Origin: Streptomyces sp. NBC_01233
Lineage (GTDB): Bacteria > Actinomycetota > Actinomycetes > Streptomycetales > Streptomycetaceae
Length of the DNA: 64,000 bases
NCBI RefSeq assembly: GCF_035989305.1
Contig: NZ_CP108514.1
Location: 7,730,501-7,794,500, forward strand
Reading direction: 5' to 3'
The position numbers were made by a program, and so were the translations under genes. The notes beneath the pieces were generated by a model. That model was not told the DNA's origin, searched no databases, and saw nothing but the letters and a program-made list of their open reading frames with translations. Of the stretch, positions 42,313 to 51,726 are shown piece by piece. Position 1 is the first letter of the stretch. Every line of letters starts with the position of its first letter.

Positions 42313-44016
42313 TCACTCTGTCGCGTGTGTCTCGGTGATGGCGGTCCGGGTGGAGGGCTCGTCGACGATGCCCTTCTCCTCGGTGAAGGCTGCGATGAGG
42401 GACTGCCAGGCGATGTTGTTGACCGAGCGGGGCAGGCCGCGGCTGGTGAGGTGGATCAGTTCGACGGCGTCGTCGGAGAACAGGGTGTCCTGCCGTCCGG
42501 CGATCGTGAGGTGGTGCTTGATGTAACTGGCGGTCTCCTCCTTGCTCATGGTGGGCATCTGGTAGCTGACCGAGATGCGCTGGTCCAGGGCCGCCAGAAC
42601 GCCGTGTTTCATCCGTTTGCGCAGGGTGGGCTGGCCGATCAGCAACACCGCGAACGGCGTCGTGGAGTCCATGTCGTAGTTGGTCAGCATGCGGATCGCG
42701 TCCAGCTCGTGGTGGTCGAGCAGGTGCGACTCGTCGATCACGACGGCCGGGGTCCGCCCGCGCTCGTCGACTTCAGCGGCCAGCGCGGCGGATGCCTGGG
42801 TGGCGAGAGCGGCCAGGTGGAACTTGGGAGTCCCGCCCAGGCTGGTGACGATGCGGCCGTAGAGGCCGCGCATGCCGACCTCGGGATTGGGCTGGTAGAT
42901 CACCGTGAACCGGGCTGGATCCAGTGAGGCGACGGCGCCCTTGAGGGCGACCGTCTTGCCGGAGCGGAAGTCTGAGCTCACGCAGGTGTAGATCGCGGTC
43001 GTGCTTGCGTGATCGTGACCGACCTGTTCCTGGACGAAGCGCGGGTCCCTACCGCCCTCGATCAGGTGAGTGACGTAGGACCTGCGGAAGGAGTGGAAGT
43101 CCAGTCCTTCGTCCAGGCCCAGGGCCTGGCGATAAGTGATGAAACGGGAATTGAGGCGCTGGCAGCCGATCCGCAGTCCGCGTTCGGAGGGCCAGGCGGC
43201 CGGGTTTCCTTCACTTCCGAACAGTGGCCGGACCTCGGTGAACCACTCATCCAGGATGTCGGGGGCCCAGTCCCAGACAGTCAGTACTGTGCGGCGCTTG
43301 GGCGGTGAGCCCTTCTTGGCTTTGCCGAACCGAACGCGGCAGAGACCGAACTCACCGTACTCGGCTCCGTGAGGGTTGCGGCCGAAGTCTGCGGCGTCCA
43401 GCATCCGTGTCTCGTTGCGTCGCGTGCCAAAGGCGTACGCAGTCTTGAACAACGTCGCGTCGCGAAATGCCGGCAGCCAGCCCTTACGGCCGAACGCCCT
43501 GATGCGGGCCACTTCATCGTCACAGTGAGCGAAGAAGGCATGCAGCTCGGCCTTGGTGAAAGCGCGCTTCTTCGCGTCGGACTCGTTGTCCTGGACGTGC
43601 ACCGCGGTGTTCCACTCGTGCACGATCTGGATCGGGTGGGCACCGAACCGCTCTTCACACGTGGCCGTCCACTCGTAGAGGGGGTCGGTGGCGAAGCGGC
43701 AGAAGGAGCGGATGGCTTCGGAGTACGAGCGGATCGTCGAGCGCTTGAGGTCACGCAATGAGCGCAGGTCACCGAGCCATTCGTCCACCATGGCCGGTGT
43801 CCACTGCCAGGGAAAGGCATTCACGTAGGTGGTGAACGCCTTCACCGTGTTCTCCCGGCCCTCGACGGTCGAGCGGGCAAGGTTTCGCGCCAGCTGCTGG
43901 TTGGCGAACCCTCCCAGAATCGCTGAGAAGACCTGCTCCTCCGGTCGCAGCAGTGCGACTCCGTCCGTCAGGTGCAGTCTCGCTGCCCCCGGAACCGTCC
44001 CGTTGAACCTCACCAT
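42313..44016 (-). CDS. Chimeric protein: tyrosine recombinase fused to truncated AAA+ transposition ATPase
   Basis: About 567 residues (ATG 44016; TTG 44043 also possible). Residues 1-~345 are a tyrosine recombinase: SAM-like N-domain, Arg in FGTRRNETRML, Lys in VRFGKAKKGSPP, HSFRRSYVTHL, GHDHASTTAIY with the nucleophile. At SSDFR the frame passes directly into SGKTVALKGAVAS, i.e. the middle of a Walker A motif, followed by Walker B PAVVIDESHLLDHHEL and the ExeA/TniB tail LIGQPTLRKRMKHG...LPRSVNNIAWQ. The ATPase half has lost GxxG of its P-loop. The missing N-terminus of such an ATPase is found at 50803-50854, so the fusion arose by recombination in a transposon. Confidence 0.88.
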   Translation of the reverse strand: MVRFNGTVPGAARLHLTDGVALLRPEEQVFSAILGGFANQQLARNLARSTVEGRENTVKAFTTYVNAFPWQWTPAMVDEWLGDLRSLRDLKRSTIRSYSEAIRSFCRFATDPLYEWTATCEERFGAHPIQIVHEWNTAVHVQDNESDAKKRAFTKAELHAFFAHCDDEVARIRAFGRKGWLPAFRDATLFKTAYAFGTRRNETRMLDAADFGRNPHGAEYGEFGLCRVRFGKAKKGSPPKRRTVLTVWDWAPDILDEWFTEVRPLFGSEGNPAAWPSERGLRIGCQRLNSRFITYRQALGLDEGLDFHSFRRSYVTHLIEGGRDPRFVQEQVGHDHASTTAIYTCVSSDFRSGKTVALKGAVASLDPARFTVIYQPNPEVGMRGLYGRIVTSLGGTPKFHLAALATQASAALAAEVDERGRTPAVVIDESHLLDHHELDAIRMLTNYDMDSTTPFAVLLIGQPTLRKRMKHGVLAALDQRISVSYQMPTMSKEETASYIKHHLTIAGRQDTLFSDDAVELIHLTSRGLPRSVNNIAWQSLIAAFTEEKGIVDEPSTRTAITETHATE

Positions 44017-44032
44017 CCACCACTCTCCGTAG

Positions 44033-44067
44033 CTCGCATCCAATGCGAGAAGACCGCATCTGATGCG
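44033..44067. promoter_or_regulatory. Two palindromes upstream of the tyrosine recombinase
   Basis: CTCGCAT-CCA-ATGCGAG (44033-44049) and CGCATC-T-GATGCG (44055-44067) are adjacent dyads carrying the same half-site. A looser relative, GCGTCCAATGCAATTGG, lies at 44232-44247. They are placed where a recombinase core site or autoregulatory operator would be. Confidence 0.45.
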
Positions 44068-44290
44068 AGTCGGTGGTGAATCTGCAGGCTGTCCATCCGG
44101 ACGAGTGATGGCAGCTAGCGATCACGCCCCACTGGCCGCTACGGTCACGCGACGCGCAGGCACCTAACGCCCCTGTTCAGCGAGGCCGTATGAGCCTCCG
44201 CGGGCGCCGATGCGCAAACCGTCGCCAGTTCGCGTCCAATGCAATTGGCGGCGCTTGGAACATCGGTACAGCCGTTGGCGCTGAGAACGA

Positions 44291-45215
44291 TCATGGTGAG
44301 GAAGTGAGTGCGCTGACCCGGTTCTCGTACTCGCGGCGGGCCTTGCGCTGAGCCGGAACCTCAGGGATGCCCTGAGCGCCGTCGAGCGGCTGCCAGCGGG
44401 CGAGGAGCTGGTGGTGGACCGCGGGGACGGCGGTCACGCGCAGGGTGTAGCCCTGGCCGCGTCGTACGGTCACGCCCTGGTCGAGAGCCGTCCGCTCGGC
44501 GGGATCCAGTCTCGCCGGCGCGGAGGCAGTCGGCGACTTTGCCCGGCATGTCGAGGGTGACCGGCAGCTCCGGAGCCGGGGAGTCCTCCCCGATGGCGGC
44601 GTGGTCGGGCAGGAGGTCGGCGACGGCGGTGCGGATTGCGCCGCGGCTGACGCCGTGGTCGCGGGCGAGGGCGGCGATGGAGCGGCCTTCCAGGTGCGCG
44701 GTGCGGACGTCTCCGGTCTGCGCGGCCGACACGGCGGGGCGGCGCCCGCCCTTGCTGCCCTTGGCCTCGGCGGCGCGCAGCCCGTCGTAGGTCAGCTCGC
44801 GCTGGAGGTCGCACTGGAGTTCGCCGGCAGCGGCGAGCGTCTGCACCATGAACTTCACGGTGGACAGCAGCTCGCGGGTGCGTGGGTGGCGGGCGGTGAG
44901 GTCCATCGCGGAGAACGCGCCGTCGTGGATGCGCAGGGCGAGGCGGTCGCGGTGGAAGATGTCAAGCACGTCGAGGATGTGGCCGGTGCCGCGGACGAGG
45001 CGGAACATCTCGGAGATGTGCACGGTGTCGCCCGGCTGCGCGTAGGTGAGCAGTTCGCGGAACTTCGGGCGCTGGAGGGGGTGGAGGCGGCTGGAGGTGC
45101 CCGGGTCCTCCTCGAAGACGACCGGGTCCTCGATCCCGGCCTCGTGAAGGACGAGGTTCTGCCGGGCAGTCGACTGCTGGTCGGTCGAGACCCGCTTGTA
45201 GACCAGGTTCGCCAC
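44291..45215 (-). pseudogene. tnpR: Tn3-type serine resolvase TnpR, frameshifted near its C-terminus
   Basis: GTG start at 45215. Catalytic Ser in VYKRVSTDQQSTARQ, then DTVHISEMFRLVRGTGHILDVLD, ELLSTVKFMVQTLAAAGELQCDLQRE and the HTH GRSIAALARDHGVSRGAIRTAVADL. All catalytic and DNA-binding parts are in one frame; a 1-nt change near 44508 (GGCGAGA|CTGGATCC) moves the last ~70 residues (LDPAERTALDQGVTVRRGQGY) to another frame ending at 44291. Resolvase activity may survive since the tail is an extension beyond the normal HTH. Confidence 0.75.
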
Positions 45216-45251
45216 CGAGGGCCCCTTCCGTACGAAGGATCGGACCCTATC

Positions 45252-45375
45252 TGTCGTCAAACCCTGTCAGCAATCACCATCGGATCTGAATGGATTCGCG
45301 CCGCCGAGAGCCCCCGGATTGCACGGGTTCATTGGACGCGCCACCCACCTGTCGTCAAACGATCGTTTGTCGACA
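45252..45375. promoter_or_regulatory. Putative res site
   Basis: The 11-mer TGTCGTCAAAC occurs at 45252-45262 and 45350-45360, and an inverted relative GTTTGTCGACA at 45365-45375, the last two forming CAAACGATCGTTTG. Position next to tnpR and multiple subsites fit a resolution site. Confidence 0.6.
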
Positions 45376-45442
45376 GCGATGGAGTGGCTGGGCCCGCCCT
45401 GCCTGAGAGCGAGGGCGGGCCTTGGGCGCGGCGAGTGTCAGT

Positions 45443-45539
45443 TCAGGCGGCCGCCGAGCCGCCGTCGGGGGCGATCTCGGCGATGCGGGCGAGGTCGTCG
45501 GCGGTGAGGGTGAGCTCGGCCGCGGCAACGTTCTGCAAG
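45443..45539 (-). pseudogene. Aldo/keto reductase C-terminal remnant
   Basis: About 30 codons read LQNVAAAELTLTADDLARIAEIAP and stop, the usual tail of aldo/keto reductases. It abuts the stop of the beta-trefoil gene, so a cargo gene was cut here. Confidence 0.6.
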
Positions 45540-46046
45540 CTATGCCTTGTCGAGGAAAAACTTCTCGTCGCCGCCGCCGGTGGCGTTGTACTGGCAGTTC
45601 ACCGTTCCGCCGGGGCCGGTGGCGGTGGTGACCCCGTTGCCGGTCACCATGCGCAGGAAGATGTTTGTGAAGGTCGCCGACTCGAATGAGAACGAACCGT
45701 CGGCCTGAGCGCGCGCACGAAACTTCTCGTAGGGGCCGATGAAGGACTGGCAGTTGACCGTACCCCCGCCGCTCATGTCGGTGGGGACCCCGGTGCCGTC
45801 CATGCGCAGGAACACGCTGGGGAAGGCCACCGACTCGAACGCGTACGAGCCGTCGGCCTGCGGCCGGACCTTGAACGTTGTCCAGGCGCCGGTGCCGTAC
45901 TGACAGTTGACCTTACCGCCACCGGGATCGCTGGGGGCGGTCACGCCAGTCCCGTCCATACGCAGGTACACGTTCGGGTAGTGCGTCGACTGGATCGTGA
46001 TCGGAGTGTCTCCGAGCTTCGCGAGGTCGGCTTCCGATAAAGCCAT
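45540..46046 (-). CDS. Beta-trefoil (fascin/ricin-B-like) cargo protein
   Basis: 168 residues with three internal repeats of about 45: each has (Y/F)LRM(D/V)GTGV...GGG(K/T)VNCQ and a following ADGS(Y/F)xFES. This is the pattern of a beta-trefoil of the fascin or ricin-B type, used to bind sugars or proteins. No signal peptide, so it is cytoplasmic or released otherwise. Good ribosome site (GGAAGG) before the ATG. It is the only complete cargo gene of the Tn3 transposon; benefit to the host unknown. Confidence 0.8.
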   Translation of the reverse strand: MALSEADLAKLGDTPITIQSTHYPNVYLRMDGTGVTAPSDPGGGKVNCQYGTGAWTTFKVRPQADGSYAFESVAFPSVFLRMDGTGVPTDMSGGGTVNCQSFIGPYEKFRARAQADGSFSFESATFTNIFLRMVTGNGVTTATGPGGTVNCQYNATGGGDEKFFLDKA

Positions 46047-46218
46047 GCTGGCCGTTCCTTCCGTCTGGAGATATCGCGGACGAGTTGCTCCTTTTTCCTG
46101 TGGCAGCAGGCCCAGCTACGGACTGTATGAGGGCGGGCACAGTCTGTCTACCCCTGGTGCTTCGGAGGGGTGTGGTGCCAGCCAGCTCACCCTGGTCATC
46201 GTCGTGGTTCAGCACTGA

Positions 46219-46443
46219 CGTAGAGGGTCCAGCCGCGCCCCCACCACGCCCGCGCAGCTGAAGTATCTGACCACGCTCGCGGAGAAGGTCGGCAAGGAGC
46301 GGTTCGACGCGGAGTTCGCCAGGGTGATCAAGGGCAGCGACATCGCTCCGCGTGCTCTCCGGCAGCGTTGCGCGACGGCCGTGAAGCGGCTGACCAAGGC
46401 GAGGGCCCGCAAGCTCATCACCACGCTGGTCGGCCACGACTAG
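46219..46443 (+). CDS. Small conserved protein, 5' end missing
   Basis: Open frame without a start codon, reading TPAQLKYLTTLAEKVGKERFDAEFARVIKGS...AVKRLTKARARKLITTLVGHD. This resembles small actinobacterial proteins of plasmids and mobile DNA (QxxYLxxLAxKVGxERF, KRLTKAxARKLI). Its TAG overlapped the convergent tnpA stop before IS5 inserted exactly there. Confidence 0.55.
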   Translation, partial: RRGSSRAPTTPAQLKYLTTLAEKVGKERFDAEFARVIKGSDIAPRALRQRCATAVKRLTKARARKLITTLVGHD

Positions 46444-47536
46444 GGCCTGTTCTGAGTTGAGATCACGGGAGGGCTGGCAGGCTGCGTAACCAGAGGATGG
46501 ATCCGCGCAGGTGGAGCCCGGCGGCATAGCTCTCAGGTGTCTTGTCGTAGCGGGTGGCCAGCCCCCGCCATTCCTTGAACTTGTTGATGGCGCGCTCGAC
46601 GGTGTTGCGATCTTTGTAGAGCGTGCCGTCGTGGCTGACCGGGCGGCCGCCGGAGCGTCCCTTCTTCTTGCGATTGGCAGCCTGGTCGGCCTTTTCCGGG
46701 ATCACCGCCTTGATGTTGCGTCTGCGCAGGTGGGCGCGGTTGGCTCGGGAGGAGTACGCCTTGTCGCCGGCCACTGCGTCCGGCCGGGTCCTGGGGCGGC
46801 CGATCCGGCCGCGCACCTTGATCTTCTTGAGGACAGGGATGAAGTGCGGGCTGTCCGCGGCCTGCCCGGGGGTAAGGATGATGGACAGCGGGCGGCAGCG
46901 CCGCTCGACGGCAAGGTGGATCTTGCTGGTGAGCCCGCCCCGGGAGCGGCCCAGTTCGGCGGCCCGCAGTCGGGCCCTGCGGCGCCGGCGCACGGCTCGG
47001 CGCTGTTCCCGCTCGGGGTCCTCCCTGTCCGCGGATCCCTCGCCTACGGGGTCGTTTTGTCCCTTTGTTGCAGCCCCTTTTCCTCCGCCACGGCCTTCTC
47101 CAGATCCTCAAGGAGCTCCGGGGCGACCGCCATGCCCGCCGCGTGGTGATGCGCCCGAGCAACGGTCGAGTCCACGCTCACCAGGCTGAGATCGACATCG
47201 TCGCGAGCCTCCGCCTCGGCGATCATCGCGTCCATGAGGGTCTGGAAGACCTCGTCACGCGCCCACATCCGGAACCGGTCGTAGATCGTCGACCAGGAGC
47301 CGTAGCTCTCCGGCACATCCCGCCAGGGACTGCCGGTCCGGAACCTCCACATCACCGCGCTGAAGTAGCGGCGCAGGTCAGGGATCGGTCCGAACGCCCC
47401 CAGCGGCAGGTGCGGCTCGATCAACTCCCACTCGGCATCGGTCAGATCATCACGAGTCATGCGACCGGTCTACCCCGGCCAGCACCCTCCTGAAGCGAGA
47501 ATGACCGATCCCGTGATCTCAACTCAGAACAGGCCC
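46443..47536 (-). mobile_element. IS5-family (IS427-type) insertion sequence A
   Basis: Ends GGGCCTGTTCTGAGTTGAGA and its exact complement, flanked by a TA duplication (46441-46442, 47537-47538) in the target palindrome GACTAGTC. Carries orfA/orfB read by frameshift. Confidence 0.93.
46463..47460 (-). CDS. IS5-family transposase (orfA-orfB, programmed frameshift)
   Basis: orfA (47460 to 47044) reads MTRDDLTDAEWELIEPHLP and the first catalytic Asp in VSVDSTVARAHHH. It ends after EEKGLQQ, where the run GGAAAAGGGGC allows a -1 slip into orfB (SRGGLTSKIHLAVE, AVAGDKAYSSRANR, Glu in RNTVERAINKFKEWRG), ending at 46463. This two-frame layout is normal for the IS427 group, so the element may be active. 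Confidence 0.9.
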
Positions 47537-50500
47537 TAGTCCGGCTCGCCCCCGTCGTCGTCCTCGTCCAGTTCCGGCGCGTCAGGGTCGCGCAGTGGGC
47601 GCAGGGCGCCGGCGGCCCGGGGTGGAGGCGGTGAAGCTGTAGCGGCCGAGCAGGTTGAGGTTGCGGTGCTTGAGCGGGGACAGGCGGGCCATGTCCTCCT
47701 CGCGGAGCTCGTGGCCCTCGGCCTGGAGCTGGGCGACGGCGGCGTCGATGTACTTCGTGGTCCAGAGGACGATGGCGTTGAGGACCAGGCCGAGCGCGCC
47801 GAGCTGGTCCTCCATCCCCTCCCGGTACGCCTGGTGGATGGTGCCGCGCTTGCCGTGGCACACGTCCCTCACGAGCTTGTGGCGGGACTCCTGCACGGTG
47901 AGCTGCCGGTTCATCTGACGACGGTAGGTGTCGTCCACCGGGTCGACCACGCGCAGCAGGTGCTCGGTCTTGGCGATCCGCCCGTACTCGGCGAACGCCG
48001 CACCCAGCGGGGTCGGGCGGCCGTCGCGTCCGAACATGCGCAGCAGGTCGTAGGCGCGGACCTGGTTGGTGACCAGGGAACCGGCGACCTTCAGCATGTC
48101 CGGCCAGTGCGTGATCACCTTGTTCAGGTTCACCCGGTTGCGGGCCAGGTCCTCGACCGCGCCGTACGTGCCCGTCTCGACGCCGGGCATCGTGGCCCGC
48201 CAGAACCGCTGGTCGTCCAAGTCGCGGAATCTGGGGCTGAAGTTGTAGCCGAGGATCTTGAACAGGCCGAACACAATGTCGGAGTACGAGGCGTTGTCGG
48301 TGGCCACCATCTCCGGCTTCACGCCGCCGTCCAGGTTCAGCAGTGCGTCGAGGATGTGCAGGGAGTCGCGCGGGGTGCCGGGTACGACCATCTGTCCGAC
48401 GCCCGCGACCTGGTCATTGACAGCGTTGAGCCAGGTGATGCCGCGCTTGAACCCGAAGTACTTCGGCGACGGCGCCGCGCTGATGGTGCGGACGGGAACG
48501 ACGAACCGCAGCCCGTCCACCGAGGCGAGCAGCCCGTCGCCCCAGAACTTCACGATGGGCACCTCGGCCTGGGCGGCGATCAGCGCGGCGTTCGCCGCGG
48601 CGATGGTGTCCGCGCGCAGGTAGTACTGGTCGACGTGTACGAGCCGGGCCCGGGTCAGGGCCTCGTAGCCGGGGTTCACCACCGGGGCCAGGCCGATGTT
48701 GCACGCCTCCGACACCAACAGCGCGACCCCCGAGGTGGACAGGTCCTTCATCCGGGTCGCGCCGTCTCCGAGGTGCACGAAGGCGTCGAGGAACCCGGTC
48801 CAGGCGTTCACCTCGAACAGCAGGTCCGGCAGGTCGATCTTCGGGAGCATCTTCTCGACCCGCTGGCGCAGCCAGGTCAGGGACTTCGGCTCGCCGAGCG
48901 CGCCGAGCTCGTCGACATTCAGCTTCACCCGCCCGTCGTCCTGCACCTCGATGGAGACCTTCGCCGCCGGCCCCGCCTCTTCCAGGCGTTCGGCGAGCTG
49001 CTTCCATCCGGCGTCCAGGCCCCGCACCAGCTCCGCCAGATGCTCCTCCACGGGCATGTCCAGGCTCAGCCCGGCCAGCACGTCCTCCTCGACCGCGGCC
49101 CAGTCGGGCCCGTCCAGCAGGCGGGCGCGCGGGTTGGACCAGCGGTGCGACGGGGCGGCGAAGACGTCGCGGTTGTTCAGGGCCCGGTGCACCTGCTCCA
49201 GCGCGCACACCACGTACGCGTCCCGGTCCACCGCGCCCTGCGGCAGACCGGGGTTGGCATACACCGCCTTGCGCCACGCGGGCGGCACGAGCTTGTCGTC
49301 CACCTCGCGCGGCAGCAGCGGCTTGACCCCCACCTTCCGCCGCGCCAACGCCGGCAGGCCGCGCACCCCGGCCAGGACCCGCTTGCGCGCGCTCGCCGCG
49401 TCCAGCGCCTTCGACTCACCCAGCAACGCGAGGAACGGGCGCACCGTGGCGTACCGGGTCGCGAGCGCGGCCCGCATGGCGACCTCGGCCGAGTTCTCGT
49501 CCTCGGGCACCAGCGAGACCACCGTGGCCGCTGCGGTCATCACGGCGGCGCGCGGGGCGACTTCCTCCACCGCCGCCCACAGTGCGGCCACGTCCAGGTC
49601 CGCCTCCTGCTCCTCGAGCAGCTCCAGCTCCTCGAACAGCACCTTCGCCGCCCGCGCGAGCACCCGTGACGCCTTCTCCAACTGCGGCAGCGTGGACAGC
49701 CGCTCCTTCTCCGTCTTCCGCTTCGCCGTGCTCAGCAGCAGGGTGGCCATCAGGACCTGGAACAGGTCCAGGGCCTCATCAATCGCCTTCGCCTCCAGGT
49801 GCCGCATCACCGCGGTGAGCATCGCCGTGCGCTTCGGTTCCGCCGCCCGCTCCAGCAGCGGCGCCTTCGACCCCAGCGCGTACCGGGCCAGCGCCGCCAT
49901 CCGGTTCGGCGGGATCTGCGACAGCCTCAGCCTGCCGAGCCGGTACGCGCCGATCTCGTCCACCCGCTCCAGCGCGCGGGCGAACGCCGTGCCCGTCGTC
50001 CGCGTCGGCGGCCGGCGCAGCCGCTCCAGCTCCGAGAACCGCGAGCCCTCCGGCGTCTTCAGCGTCGCCACCAGATCCCCGGGCAGCGCCGGGTCCGCGC
50101 GGCGGGCAGCGCCCGCGACGGTGGCGTGCAGCCGCTTGTCCGCGACCTTCCGTACCTCCGACACCTGCCGGGCCAGCACCGAGACGCCCGGCAGCAGTAC
50201 GCGGTTGCGGCGCAGCCGGCCCACCGCGTGGTCGAACAGCGCATTCGGGCCCTCGGCGTGCGTCCAGGCCCGGCCGTGCAGGAAGGTACGAAACCGTCGC
50301 GACCACTCCGCATCCTCGTACTCGTGGTAGTCGTAGGCGTCCCGGATCTCCCACGCGTGCTCGTACGCCGTCTTCGGCCGCTCGGTGTACCGCTTCACCA
50401 CCGACGGGTCCTCGATGCCGAGCTGCGCGGCCAGATGCTCGACCACCGGCCACGGCGCATCCAGCGGGTCGTCCGGGAGGAACCGGCCGATGTAGCGCAC

Positions 50501-50676
50501 CGTGCGCATCTGGAGCGCGAACCCGAGCCGGTGGTGCTTCGTCCGGCCCAGAGCGATCAGGTCCCGGTCACGTCGTCCAGGAAGAGAGGCCGCTCCAACT
50601 CGGGCCTCGCCGGCTCCTCGGCGAACGTCCCGTACGCCTCGGCCTTTACCTCATCAGTCAGAAACTCCACCGGCAC
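47536..50676 (-). pseudogene. tnpA: Tn3-family transposase TnpA with two frameshifts
   Basis: About 1,040 codons. The main frame (50509 to ~47640) covers nearly all of DDE_Tnp_Tn3, including catalytic Asp/Glu segments (IVKFWGDGLLASVDGLRFV, MVATDNASYSDIVFGLFKILGY, LTVQESRHKLVRDVCHGKRG). The real start is the GTG at 50676 (VPVEFLTDEVKAEAYGTFAEEPARPEL), and a 1-nt loss at GACGTGACCGGGACC breaks the frame after FLDDV. A second indel near 47625 replaces the tail, whose proper frame reads LRPLRDPDAPELDEDDDGG and ends at 47536. Probably inactive. Confidence 0.88.
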
Positions 50677-50802
50677 GAGCGGACCGTAACCAGCCCCGGC
50701 ACCCGCCCGGCGATCTTTCCGCGAACCCCAGCAGAGCCACCAGCCAGTGTGCTAGCCGACCATGATCGTTCTCAGCGCCAACCGCTGTACCGATGTACCA
50801 AG

Positions 50803-50854
50803 GCCGGAAGGGGACACGGGTGAACCTGAAGTACCCCTGAACACGGTCGATCAT
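50803..50854 (-). pseudogene. AAA+ transposition ATPase (TniB/ExeA-like), N-terminal fragment
   Basis: Starts with an ATG that overlaps the transposase TGA (ATGA) and reads MIDRVQGYFRFTRVPF, the standard first residues of these helper ATPases, then hits the Tn3 inverted repeat. The C-terminal two thirds lie at 42313-42985, fused to a tyrosine recombinase; about 50 residues in between, including the start of Walker A, are missing. Confidence 0.75.
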
Positions 50855-51540
50855 CGCGGTCCCCGCCCGTCGTCCATCAGAGACGAGTAGTTGATGCCCT
50901 TCGCGGTGTTCGCCTTGTGTGTCTCGTCGAGGATCTTCAGGTAGTCGATTCCAGTCGGCTGGGCCGGCTCCGGCGGTGTCTCCGGACTGGCCTTCGGGTG
51001 TGTGTGACGGCCCACCCGGTGCGGAACCGCCTTCCCCGCCGTCCTGCCTGACGCCCTCACCTCGATCTCGGTCAGATCGAACGGGTCGAAGACCAGCTCG
51101 ACCTTCATCCCGGTCAGCATCGGATCGACCTCGTAGGTGTTGCCGTGCAGACTGACCGTCGCGGTCTTCGTCACCGTCCGGAACTCCGACCACAGAAACG
51201 CCTCCCGAAGATCAGCGGGGCTGCGCAGCGGCAGCGGCCGGGGAATCGAACCCAGCCAGCGTTCAATCGGAGGCTGCCCGGTCTCCGAGTGCACCGTGCG
51301 GTGATAGACCGTCTCCACCCACGCGGTGAAAAGCCTGTTCAGCTCGGTGAGATGCTCGATCTGGCCGACACGTTCCTCGTCGAGTTCGACGAGGAACTGA
51401 TCCCTCACCGTCCGGAAGAACCGTTCGATTTTCCCGCGGCCCTGCGGGCGTCCGGGCTTGGAGTGGGTCAGCCGGATCGCCAGGGACGCGCAGGCCCGCA
51501 GCAGCCAGCTGTCCACGAACGCCGATCCGTTGTCGACATC
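50851..51540 (-). pseudogene. DDE transposase (TniA/IS481-like), C-terminal half
   Basis: Begins in the conserved VDNGSAF motif (second catalytic Asp) and continues LRACASLAIRLTHSKPGRPQGRGKIERFFRTVRDQF with the catalytic Glu, then the Mu-type C-domain (YHRTVHSETGQPPIERWL, ATVSLHGNTYEVDPMLTGMKVEL). The N-terminal half is at 54818-55482; the trio element lies between. Downstream ATPase is translationally coupled. Confidence 0.9.
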
Positions 51541-51726
51541 TCCGCCGCAAGTTCGCGATTTCTGAAGCCTTCTCGCGGTGAACTTGCGGGTGCGGGTGTC
51601 GGATCTCTGGGGGTAAGGCCGCGGGTTCGGGTGTTTCAGGGCAGGGTGGTGCATGGGGGCATGGCCTATCGGTGTGGGGTGGGGTGATCAGCAGCCCCGT
51701 GGGCCGGCCGCCGAGGTCGGCTGGAG

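Larger units (their letters stand above)
44260..50796. mobile_element. Tn3-family transposon
   Basis: Bounded by 38-bp inverted repeats that differ at one base: ACATCGGTACAGCCGTTGGC... at 44260-44297 and its inverse at 50759-50796, both with inner end GAGAACGATCATGGT. Contains tnpR, a res-like site, an aldo/keto reductase remnant, a beta-trefoil protein gene, a partial ORF, an IS5 and tnpA. No 5-bp target duplication is visible (TTGGA before, ACCAA after), so it has rearranged since insertion. Confidence 0.88.

Noticed and set aside
46463..47460. Two-frame IS5 transposase as a broken gene
   Set aside because: The slippery run GGAAAAGGGG at the frame change and the intact IS ends fit normal programmed frameshifting. 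The same holds for 57846-58654.
47666..49669. Long + strand open frame opposite tnpA
   Set aside because: Shadow of the Tn3 transposase; no motif and His/Val/Arg-biased composition.
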